Positions 1 to 5,938 of a DNA stretch of 22,138 bases are shown here, one piece after another. A model generated the notes under the pieces. That model had not been told where the DNA came from. It saw only the letters and a program-made list of their open reading frames with translations, and did not search any database. The translations under genes were made by a program, and so were the position numbers. The DNA is from DAOTEJ01 sp035454085 (lineage in GTDB: Bacteria > Pseudomonadota > Gammaproteobacteria > Burkholderiales > Burkholderiaceae_F), in NCBI GenBank assembly GCA_035454085.1, contig DAOTEJ010000040.1, positions 1-22,138 on the forward strand, written 5' to 3'. Positions within the stretch are counted from its first letter, which is position 1, and each line of letters opens with the position of its first letter.

Positions 1-552
1 CTGCAGGAGCGCATCACCTCGACCAAGGTCGGCTCGATCACCTCGATCCAGGCCGTGTACGTGCCCGCGGACGACCTGACCGACCCGTCGCCCGCGACCA
101 CCTTCGGCCACCTTGACGCCACCATCGTGCTGTCGCGTGACATCGCCTCGCTGGGCATCTACCCGGCGGTCGACCCGCTCGACTCCACCTCGCGCCAGAT
201 CGACCCGCTCATCATCGGCGAGGAGCACTACACCGTGACGCGCCGGGTGCAGGCGACCCTGCAGCGCTACAAGGAACTGCGCGACATCATCGCCATCCTG
301 GGCATGGACGAGCTCTCGCCCGAGGACAAGCTGGCCGTGATGCGGGCGCGCAAGATTCAGCGCTTCCTCTCGCAGCCCTTCCATGTGGCCGAGGTGTTCA
401 CGGGCTCGCCGGGCAAGTACGTGCCGCTCAAGGAAACCATCCGCGGCTTCAAGATGATCGTCGACGGCGAGTGCGACGCGCTGCCCGAGCAGGCCTTCTA
501 CATGGTCGGCGCGATCGACGAGGCCTTCGAAAAGGCCAAGAAGATGCAGTAG
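1..552 (+). CDS. atpD: ATP synthase F1 subunit beta, C-terminal part (5' end outside window)
   Basis: The reading frame is open from base 1, so only the last 183 residues are present; the nucleotide-binding P-loop lies upstream of the window. This is the catalytic beta subunit of F1, making ATP from ADP and phosphate at the inner membrane. Visible family landmarks, in order: ITSTKVGSITSIQAVYVPADD, LGIYPAVDPLDSTSR (the Tyr that stacks on adenine), the DELSPEDK loop (family consensus DELSEEDK) that contacts the rotor gamma subunit, and FLSQPFHVAEVFTG, whose aromatics line the adenine pocket. The C-terminal helical domain is complete and ends KAKKMQ. It is followed 67 nt later by atpC, the usual order at the end of the atp operon. 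Identification is secure. Confidence 0.97.
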   Translation: MQERITSTKVGSITSIQAVYVPADDLTDPSPATTFGHLDATIVLSRDIASLGIYPAVDPLDSTSRQIDPLIIGEEHYTVTRRVQATLQRYKELRDIIAILGMDELSPEDKLAVMRARKIQRFLSQPFHVAEVFTGSPGKYVPLKETIRGFKMIVDGECDALPEQAFYMVGAIDEAFEKAKKMQ

Positions 553-619
553 GCGCCGTGGGCGACGGGGCGCCGCGCGCCTCGTCGTGCACGCCGATTG
601 CCGAGCACGGAGCACGCAC

Positions 620-1036
620 ATGAACACGATACAAGTCGACGTCGTCAGCGCCGAGGAGTCCATCTTCTCGGGCCCGGCCGAGTTCGTCTCGCTGCCGGGC
701 GAGGCGGGCGAGCTGGGCATCCTGCCGCGCCACACGCCGCTGATCACCCGCATCAAGCCGGGCGTGGTGCGCATCAAGGTGCCGGGCCAGGCCGATGACG
801 AGCAGGTGTTCGTCGCCGGCGGCATCCTCGAGATCCAGCCCAACGTCGTGACGGTGCTGGCGGACACCGCCATTCGTGGCCACGACCTCGACGAGGCCAA
901 GGCCTCCGAGGCGCTGCGCCAGGCCGAAGAAGCCCGCAAGAACGCCGGCAGCCAGCTCGAGATCGCCAAGGTCGAGGCCGAGATGTCGGCCCTGGCCGCC
1001 CAGCTCGCCGCGATCAAGAAGCTGCGCGGCAAGTAG
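620..1036 (+). CDS. atpC: ATP synthase F1 subunit epsilon
   Basis: This 138-residue protein (family usual 135-140) is the epsilon subunit of F1, part of the central rotor and an inhibitor of ATP hydrolysis. The N-terminal beta-sandwich begins MNTIQVDVVSAEESIFSGPA and includes LPGEAGELGILPRHTPLIT, a strong family signature. The C-terminal third is an Ala/Glu/Lys-rich helical hairpin ending IKKLRGK. I chose the ATG at 620 because GGAG at 609-612 sits 7 nt upstream and the protein then matches the family start; the frame is open back to a GTG at 587 but those 11 residues look non-coding. It is the last gene of the atp operon: a strong terminator follows. Confidence 0.96.
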   Translation: MNTIQVDVVSAEESIFSGPAEFVSLPGEAGELGILPRHTPLITRIKPGVVRIKVPGQADDEQVFVAGGILEIQPNVVTVLADTAIRGHDLDEAKASEALRQAEEARKNAGSQLEIAKVEAEMSALAAQLAAIKKLRGK

Positions 1037-1056
1037 AGCCGGGACAGCGCAACGCG

Positions 1057-1083
1057 AGGGCGCCTTCGGGCGCCCTTTGCTTT
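1057..1083 (+). terminator. Intrinsic terminator of the atp operon
   Basis: A perfect 8-bp stem (1057-1064 with 1069-1076) closes a TTCG tetraloop on a C-G pair, the extra-stable UUCG type. It is followed by a broken T-tract TTTGCTTT. It lies 21 nt after the atpC stop. Confidence 0.85.
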
Positions 1084-1113
1084 GCGCGCATGGCTCTCGC
1101 GCGGCCGGCTCAC

Positions 1114-1119
1114 TACACT
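1114..1119 (+). promoter_or_regulatory. Candidate -10 element for the stress-protein gene
   Basis: TACACT lies between the atp terminator and the start at 1165, and would give a leader of about 40 nt. The -35 region 17 bp upstream (TGGCTC, 1091-1096) is a poor match, so this is only a suggestion. Confidence 0.25.
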
Positions 1120-1164
1120 GCGAGGCGCACGCGTTCCGCTGCGCTTCCGGAAGCACAGACTGCG

Positions 1165-1602
1165 ATGAAGGTTCTTGTCAGCACCGATGGGTCCGAGCTC
1201 TCGGAAAAGGCCATCGCCACCGCGGCGCGGCTCGCCAAGTCGCTGGGCGCCACGCTCGTGGGCATGACCGCCGTGGAGAGCTACGAGTACGGCGGCTATG
1301 CCGACTACGGCAGCGAGGAAAGCTTCGACGCACTCGACTTCGAGGCGGTGCAGGCAGCGCAGGCCAACGAGCGCCTCGCGGTGGTCGAGCAGGCGGCCAA
1401 GGCGGCCGGCCTGCCCTACGAGCTCACCATGAGCCGCAAGGGGCCGCCCTGGCGGGCGATCCTGGCCTGCGCCCGCGCGACGGGCTGCGAATACATCGTG
1501 CTGGCCTCGCATGGCCGCGGCGGCCTCGGCGCGCTGCTTCTGGGTTCCGAGACCCAGAAGGTTCTTGCCCACGCCGATCGCCCCGTCCTGGTTGTGCGCT
1601 GA
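1165..1602 (+). CDS. Universal stress protein (UspA family)
   Basis: A single-domain universal stress protein of 145 residues, the normal size. It starts MKVLVSTDGSELSEKAI, the usual first strand with the conserved Asp. Near the C-terminus it has ASHGRGGLGALLLGS, which fits the ATP-binding pattern G-x2-G-x9-G-S except that Ala replaces the first Gly, followed by the family ending RPVLVVR. ATP-binding Usp proteins are cytoplasmic dimers linked to survival under starvation, oxidative or respiratory stress; the ligand here is not known. The ATG at 1165 was preferred to the upstream ATG at 1090 because the extra 25 residues are not Usp-like and overlap the terminator region. The next gene starts 19 nt after its stop, so the two may be cotranscribed. 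Confidence 0.9.
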   Translation: MKVLVSTDGSELSEKAIATAARLAKSLGATLVGMTAVESYEYGGYADYGSEESFDALDFEAVQAAQANERLAVVEQAAKAAGLPYELTMSRKGPPWRAILACARATGCEYIVLASHGRGGLGALLLGSETQKVLAHADRPVLVVR

Positions 1603-1621
1603 TCCTGCCGGCGCGCTGCTC

Positions 1622-3730
1622 ATGCGCGTGCTCGGCGTCGCGCTGCTCGCCACGACGGGCGCGGTAACGGCACAGGAAGTGGCCGAGCCGCTCGCGCGCA
1701 CGCTCGAGCCGGTGGTGGTCACCGCCACGCGGGCCGAGCGCGCCCAGCTCGATGTGCCCGCATCGGTGAGCGTGCTCACCCGCTCCGAGATTCGCGACAC
1801 CCAGTTGCGAGTGAACCTGTCCGAGGCCTTGCCGCGCGTGCCCGGCGTGGTGGCCAACAACCGCGAAAACTACGCTCAGGATCTTCAGATCTCGATCCGT
1901 GGCTTCGGGGCGCGCTCCACCTTCGGCGTGCGCGGCATCCGCCTCTACCTCGACGGCGTGCCCGCCACCCAGCCCGACGGACAGGGCCAGGTCTCGAACT
2001 TCCCGCTCAACGCCGCCGAGCGCATCGAGGTGCTGCGCGGTCCGTTCTCGGCGCTCTACGGGAACGCGTCGGGCGGGGTGATCGCCATGACCACGCGGCT
2101 GCTGCCCGAACCCTTCACGCCGGCCCTGTCGCTTGCCGGCGGCAGCTTCGGCACGTGGCGCGCGGCCGTGAGCGCCAACGGTGGAAGCGACCCGTTCGCC
2201 TACGCACTCGACGCCAGTGCGTTCTCCACCCGTGGCTATCGCGAGCACTCTGCCGCCACGAGGCAGGTGCTCAACCTCAGCGGTGCCTGGCTCGACAGTC
2301 CGCTCGGCCAGTTGCGCGTGACCTACAACGGACTGGCGATGCCCGACGCGCAGGATCCGCTCGGGCTTACGCGCGAACAATGGGAGCGCGAGCCCGCGGC
2401 GGCCTCGCCCTTGGCGCTGCTGTTCGACACGCGCAAGACCACGCGTCAGAACCAGGTCTCGGTGCAATTGGCCAGGCCGCTTGGCGACGGCTGGAGCTTT
2501 GGTGCCGTCGGCTGGCTGGGCGAGCGCTCCGTGCAGCAGTTCCAGGCCATTCCGGCGTCGACGCAGGCGAACCCGCTGAGTCCGGGGGGCGTGATCGCGT
2601 TCAGTCGGCCGTATGGCGGTGTCGACGCGCGCGTGCAATGGACGCGCGACGCCCTCACCCTCACCGCGGGGCTCGACTGGCAGCGCCTCGACGAGGATCG
2701 CCAGGGCTACGAGAACTTCCTGCTGGTCGCGGGCACCCCGGTGTTCGGCCTGGCCGGGCGGCTACGGCGCGACGAGAGCAATCGGGTCGAGTCGACCGAT
2801 CCGTACCTGCAGCTTGAATGGGCATGGGCGCAGCACTGGCGCCTTCACGCCGGCCTGCGCGCCTCGAGGGTGAGTTTCGACTCGCAGGATCGCTACGTGG
2901 CGGGGGTCAACGGGGACGACTCCGGGAGCGTGGCCTACCAGGCGTGGACGCCCAGCGCGGGAGTGACATGGCGCCCGACGCCCAACGCCAGCGTCTACGC
3001 GAGCGCGGGGCGCGGCTTCGAGACACCCACCCTCAACGAACTCGCGTATCGCCCTGGCGGCGCCGCGGGGCTCAACCTCGGCCTCGACTCCGCCACCAGC
3101 GACAACTTCGAACTCGGCGCGAAGTGGGTGGCCTTGCCCGGGCTCCAAGTGTCTGCCGCACTCTTCCGGGTAGCCACGCGCGACGAGATCGTCGTGCTGA
3201 GCAACTTCCAGGGGCGATCGGCCTTCGGCAATGCCGGCACGACCTTGCGCCAGGGTGCGGAACTCGCGTTCGACTGGAGGCCTGCGCCGGAGGTCTCGCT
3301 GAGCTTCGCTGGCACCGCGCTGAACGCGCGCTTCACCAGCCCTTTCCTGACTTGCGGCCCGCCCCCCTGCGTGCGCCCGAGCGTGCCAGTGGCCGACGGC
3401 AACCGCCTGCCCGGAGTGCCGTCCTACACCGCCTTCGCCATGGCGCGCTGGACGCCGGGCTGGGCCGATTGGCGCCTGGAGTGGCGCGCGCAAAGCCAGA
3501 TGTTCGTCGACGACCGCAACAGCGCCGCGGCGCCCGGGTACGGCGTGCTCAACCTCGCCGTGGCCCGCACCTTGACCCTGGGGGGCGTGCAGGTGCGGGC
3601 CTTCCTGCGCCTCAACAACCTGGCTGACAAGGGCTACGTCGGTGCTGTGATCGTCAACGAAGCCAACGGCCGCCATTACGAACCCGCCCCCGGTCGGAAC
3701 GTGCTGATCGGCCTGGACCTCACGCCTTGA
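1622..3730 (+). CDS. pqqU: TonB-dependent outer-membrane receptor, YncD/PqqU-like (probable PQQ uptake)
   Basis: A 702-residue outer-membrane receptor. Residues 1-17 form a signal peptide ending A-V-T-A; a TonB box lies at about 29-36 (EPVVVTAT); the plug contains SIRGFGARSTFGVRGIRLY and DGVPATQPDGQGQVSNF; a 22-strand barrel follows. These stretches, plus DEIVV, RRQGAEL-type (LRQGAELAFDW) and YVGAVIVNEANGRHYEPAPG near the end, match what I remember of E. coli YncD almost word for word; that protein (about 700 aa) was renamed PqqU after being shown to import pyrroloquinoline quinone. The ATG at 1622 begins a good signal peptide; the frame is open further upstream inside the stress-protein gene but reads as nonsense. 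No clear ribosome-binding site is visible. It does not end in the usual aromatic residue (ends DLTP). Substrate is inferred from similarity only. Confidence 0.8.
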   Translation: MRVLGVALLATTGAVTAQEVAEPLARTLEPVVVTATRAERAQLDVPASVSVLTRSEIRDTQLRVNLSEALPRVPGVVANNRENYAQDLQISIRGFGARSTFGVRGIRLYLDGVPATQPDGQGQVSNFPLNAAERIEVLRGPFSALYGNASGGVIAMTTRLLPEPFTPALSLAGGSFGTWRAAVSANGGSDPFAYALDASAFSTRGYREHSAATRQVLNLSGAWLDSPLGQLRVTYNGLAMPDAQDPLGLTREQWEREPAAASPLALLFDTRKTTRQNQVSVQLARPLGDGWSFGAVGWLGERSVQQFQAIPASTQANPLSPGGVIAFSRPYGGVDARVQWTRDALTLTAGLDWQRLDEDRQGYENFLLVAGTPVFGLAGRLRRDESNRVESTDPYLQLEWAWAQHWRLHAGLRASRVSFDSQDRYVAGVNGDDSGSVAYQAWTPSAGVTWRPTPNASVYASAGRGFETPTLNELAYRPGGAAGLNLGLDSATSDNFELGAKWVALPGLQVSAALFRVATRDEIVVLSNFQGRSAFGNAGTTLRQGAELAFDWRPAPEVSLSFAGTALNARFTSPFLTCGPPPCVRPSVPVADGNRLPGVPSYTAFAMARWTPGWADWRLEWRAQSQMFVDDRNSAAAPGYGVLNLAVARTLTLGGVQVRAFLRLNNLADKGYVGAVIVNEANGRHYEPAPGRNVLIGLDLTP

Positions 3731-3948
3731 GGCTGCGGGTTCGCCCCAGGGCGCGCCGCCCGCGCGTCGCAAAAATGCTTCATTTCAAGGGCTTGGACTT
3801 GATCCAGAGCGAATCCGAGGGGCCGTCAAGGCCCTCCGTGCCCAAACCTGTGTCAACCTCCCGGCCGGCTAAGCGTTAGCCGCTCAGGGACGCACTGCTG
3901 CAGTGGGGCGACCCGAGCCAAAACAACCTAACCGTTAGGGAATCTGAA
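3731..3948 (+). other. 218-bp intergenic leader with several short hairpins
   Basis: No gene is visible between the receptor and the Ala/Lys-rich gene. The sequence can form a GC hairpin without a T-tract (GGGGCC 3819-3824 with GGCCCT 3830-3835), then three small hairpins each with a three-base loop: 3867-3881 (6 bp), 3893-3905 (5 bp) and 3927-3939 (5 bp). The last includes part of the ribosome-binding site of the next gene. I could not find a convincing -35/-10 pair. Confidence 0.5.
3927..3939 (+). promoter_or_regulatory. Hairpin overlapping the ribosome-binding site of the Ala/Lys-rich gene
   Basis: CCTAA (3927-3931) can pair with TTAGG (3935-3939) around a CCG loop. The ribosome-binding site AGGGA (3937-3941) starts inside the 3' arm, 7 nt before the ATG at 3949. 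A closely related palindrome, GGCTAAGCGTTAGCC, lies 60 bp upstream at 3867-3881. Confidence 0.4.
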
Positions 3949-4182
3949 ATGACCAAGCTGTTCGCTGCTCTGTTTACCGCCCTGTTCGCTTTCGCTGGCG
4001 CCGCCGTTGCCCAGGAAAAGAAGATGGACGAGAAGAAGGCTGACGCCAAGCCCGCCGCCGCTGCTCCGGCCGCCGCCCCCGCCAAGGCTGACGCCAAGGC
4101 TGCCCCGGCCGCCGCCCCCGCCAAGGCTGACGCCAAGAAGGAAGAGAAGAAGGAAGAGAAGAAGCCCGAAGCCAAGAAGTAA
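3949..4182 (+). CDS. Small exported Ala/Lys-rich low-complexity protein
   Basis: This 77-residue protein has a clear signal peptide (MTKLFAALFTALFAFAGAAVAQ, predicted cut after A-V-A), leaving about 56 mature residues made almost only of Ala, Lys, Pro, Glu and Asp. The mature part opens with EKKMDEKKADAK, contains two copies of the unit PAAAPAKADAK and ends in a Lys/Glu run (KKEEKKEEKKPEAKK). It is probably unfolded and highly charged in the periplasm. I recognise the style from betaproteobacterial genomes but know no function. Signs that it is a real, expressed gene are the signal peptide, an AGGGA ribosome-binding site at 3937-3941 and a strong terminator just downstream. It stands alone between the receptor and a convergent gene. 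Confidence 0.8.
   Translation: MTKLFAALFTALFAFAGAAVAQEKKMDEKKADAKPAAAAPAAAPAKADAKAAPAAAPAKADAKKEEKKEEKKPEAKK
4066..4137 (+). repeat. Two-copy 39-bp-period direct repeat inside the Ala/Lys-rich gene
   Basis: The 33 bases at 4066-4098 recur exactly at 4105-4137, a period of 39 bp (13 codons). Identity at the DNA level, including third positions, suggests a recent in-frame duplication rather than only protein-level constraint. Each copy encodes PAAAPAKADAK. Confidence 0.85.
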
Positions 4183-4209
4183 TCTGGCTTAGTCAGCTCT
4201 TCAGGAAAG

Positions 4210-4239
4210 GGAGCAGCCTCAGGGCTGCTCCTTTTTTTT
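4210..4239 (+). terminator. Intrinsic terminator of the Ala/Lys-rich gene (probably bidirectional)
   Basis: A perfect 9-bp stem GGAGCAGCC/GGCTGCTCC (4210-4218 with 4223-4231), loop TCAG, is followed by eight T's (4232-4239). On the other strand the same hairpin is followed by CTTT, a weak T-tract, so it may also serve the convergent DUF167 gene, whose stop codon (complement of 4219-4221) sits in the loop. Confidence 0.92.
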
Positions 4240-4563
4240 CGCCTGGCCGAGCCGCTCGCGGGCCGTACCCGCATCGATGCCTGCCACTCGGACGCGCTTG
4301 ATCCGTGTCCCGGCGCCACGCAGCAGCGTCACCGCGCTCGGCGGCACCTGCAGGCACTCGCCCAGCCAGCGCAGCAGCGCGGTATTCGCCCGCCCCTCGA
4401 TGGCCGGGGCGCGCAGGGCGAGCTTCAGTCGCCCGTCGTGCTCGCCTGCCAGGCCCTCGTGGCGTGCTCCGGGCTGAACGCGCAGTTCGATCACGACGCC
4501 GCCTTCGCAAGGCGTGAGCCAGGGCGGTGGCGCCTGCGTGAGAGAATCGCGCGTCTCCTTCAA
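4219..4563 (-). CDS. DUF167 (YggU/UPF0235) family protein
   Basis: A 114-residue protein with the DUF167 core: VIELRVQPGARHEGLAG, LKLALRAPAIEGRANTALL, then VTLLRGAGTRIKRVRVAGI. E. coli YggU is about 96 residues; the extra length is an N-terminal tail. The family is widespread, folds as a small alpha/beta domain, and has no firmly established function. The only usual start codon ahead of the core is TTG at 4563 (a GTG at Val24 would cut into the first strand). On the minus strand a GAGGGG lies upstream of this TTG. It is divergent from hemE with only 14 nt between the two start codons, and convergent with the Ala/Lys-rich gene, whose terminator encodes this protein's last residues KKKEQP. Confidence 0.85.
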   Translation of the reverse strand: MKETRDSLTQAPPPWLTPCEGGVVIELRVQPGARHEGLAGEHDGRLKLALRAPAIEGRANTALLRWLGECLQVPPSAVTLLRGAGTRIKRVRVAGIDAGTARERLGQAKKKEQP

Positions 4564-4577
4564 GTGCCCCGCCCCTC

Positions 4578-5660
4578 GTGAAACCTGCGAACGATACGCT
4601 GCTGCGCGCCCTGCTGCGCCAACCTGTTCCCTACACCCCCGTGTGGCTGATGCGTCAGGCGGGGCGCTACATGGCCGAGTACAACGCCACTCGCCGGCGG
4701 GCCGGCAGCTTCCTGGGCCTGGCCAAGTCTCCGGACTTCGCCACCGAGGTGACGATGCAGCCGATCGAGCGCTTTCCGCTCGACGCGGCGATCCTCTTCT
4801 CGGACATCCTCACCGTGCCGGACGCCATGGGACTGGGCCTGTACTTTGCCGACGGCGAAGGACCGAAGTTCGAGCGCCCCGTGCGCACCGAGGCCGACGT
4901 GGCCCGGCTCGCGGTTCCGGACCCGGCGGGCGAGCTGCGCTACGTGACCGACGCCGTGCGCCAGATCCGCGGCGCGCTCGCCAACCGGATCCCGCTGATT
5001 GGCTTCTCGGGCAGTCCGTTCACCCTGGCTTGCTACATGGTCGAAGGCGGCGGCTCGGACGACTTCCGGCTGATCAAGACGATGCTCTACGCGCGGCCCG
5101 ATCTCTTGCATCGCATCCTCGAGGTCAACGCGGCTGCAGTCGCGACTTACCTCAATGCCCAGATCGCCGCCGGAGCCCAGGCCGTGATGATTTTCGACAC
5201 CTGGGGCGGCTCCCTCGCCGACGGCGCATATCAGGCCTTCTCGCTGGCCTACATGGAGCGCGTCGTCGCTGCGCTGGTGCGCGAACACGAGGGCGAACGG
5301 GTGCCGGTGATCGTCTTCACCAAGGGCGGCGGCGGGTGGCTCGAGCAGATTGCCGCTATCGGCGCCGACGCGGTCGGGCTGGATTGGACCGTCAACCTCG
5401 GGGCGGCGCGCCTGCGCGTCGAGGACCGCGTGGCCCTGCAGGGCAATCTGGACCCCATGGCGCTGTTCGCGGGCGAGCGCGAGGTGCGCGCTGCGGCGCG
5501 CGCTGTGCTCGACGCGGCCGGACCGCTGCGGCGCCCCGACGGGCGGAGCGGCGGGCATGTCTTCAACCTGGGCCATGGCATTAATCAGCACACCCCGGTG
5601 AGCAGCGTCGAGGCGCTGGTCGATGAAGTGCACGCGTACAGCCCGAAGTTCCACTCCTGA
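4578..5660 (+). CDS. hemE: Uroporphyrinogen decarboxylase
   Basis: HemE removes the four acetate carboxyls of uroporphyrinogen III to give coproporphyrinogen III in cytoplasmic haem synthesis. The 360-residue length is normal. Both family signatures are present: PVWLMRQAGRY (about 21-31, with the two substrate-binding arginines) and GFSGSPFTLACYMVEGGGS. Active-site residues of the family are seen at Asp76 (FSDIL), Tyr153 and His333 (NLGHGI). The start is GTG at 4578, giving the usual MKPANDTLLRALL beginning; no good ribosome-binding site precedes it. Its promoter must lie within the divergent DUF167 gene. In other betaproteobacteria hemE and priA are, as I recall, neighbours near the atp operon, as here. 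Confidence 0.96.
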   Translation: MKPANDTLLRALLRQPVPYTPVWLMRQAGRYMAEYNATRRRAGSFLGLAKSPDFATEVTMQPIERFPLDAAILFSDILTVPDAMGLGLYFADGEGPKFERPVRTEADVARLAVPDPAGELRYVTDAVRQIRGALANRIPLIGFSGSPFTLACYMVEGGGSDDFRLIKTMLYARPDLLHRILEVNAAAVATYLNAQIAAGAQAVMIFDTWGGSLADGAYQAFSLAYMERVVAALVREHEGERVPVIVFTKGGGGWLEQIAAIGADAVGLDWTVNLGAARLRVEDRVALQGNLDPMALFAGEREVRAAARAVLDAAGPLRRPDGRSGGHVFNLGHGINQHTPVSSVEALVDEVHAYSPKFHS

Positions 5661-5938
5661 GCGCCAAGGCCGGTGAGCGGGCACTTATGCACACGCCCGG
5701 CGGCTGAACGCAAGCGCCGCCTCAGGGCGCTGCACCCCCGCTCCGTGACTCGGACCAGGCGCGTAAGCCCTTGATTTTTGGTGCATCTGGAAATGCACCG
5801 GGATAGGGCGATCCAGGTCGGAGCCAGCGCCTGCGGGCTCCGGCGGCACCTGTCCCGGGCTTTTCCACAAAGTTATCCACAGGCAGCACCGGCTCCGAAT
5901 CAATGCGCGCCAAATCAATCGCTTAGGGTCGCAACTTG
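5661..5938 (+). other. 278-bp hemE-priA intergenic region
   Basis: No gene is supported here. It holds a GC hairpin without T-tract (AGCGCC 5713-5718 with GGCGCT 5726-5731), a 7-bp inverted repeat GGTGCAT/ATGCACC (5780-5786 with 5793-5799) that could be an operator, and two DnaA-box-like sites (separate entry). The minus-strand open frames here lack any family resemblance. Confidence 0.5.
5861..5881 (+). promoter_or_regulatory. Two DnaA-box-like sites upstream of priA
   Basis: TTTTCCACA (5861-5869) and the perfect consensus TTATCCACA (5873-5881) lie in the same orientation, 12 bp start to start, 58 bp before the priA start codon. DnaA boxes mark replication origins and DnaA-regulated promoters. 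No wider cluster or AT-rich unwinding element is visible, so regulation or DnaA binding at priA is more likely than an origin. Confidence 0.65.

Noticed and set aside
3817..3837. GC hairpin as terminator of the pqqU-like gene
   Set aside because: Stem of about six pairs with no T-tract; kept only as a possible structure.
4007..4192. Alternative Arg/Pro-rich frame within the Ala/Lys-rich gene
   Set aside because: Frame-shifted shadow of the repeat region; the frame with signal peptide and ribosome-binding site is the real one.
5713..5731. Terminator after hemE
   Set aside because: Short AGCGCC/GGCGCT stem followed by ACCCCC, not T's.
5861..5881. Replication origin at the DnaA boxes
   Set aside because: Only two boxes, no AT-rich unwinding element and no dnaA/dnaN nearby.
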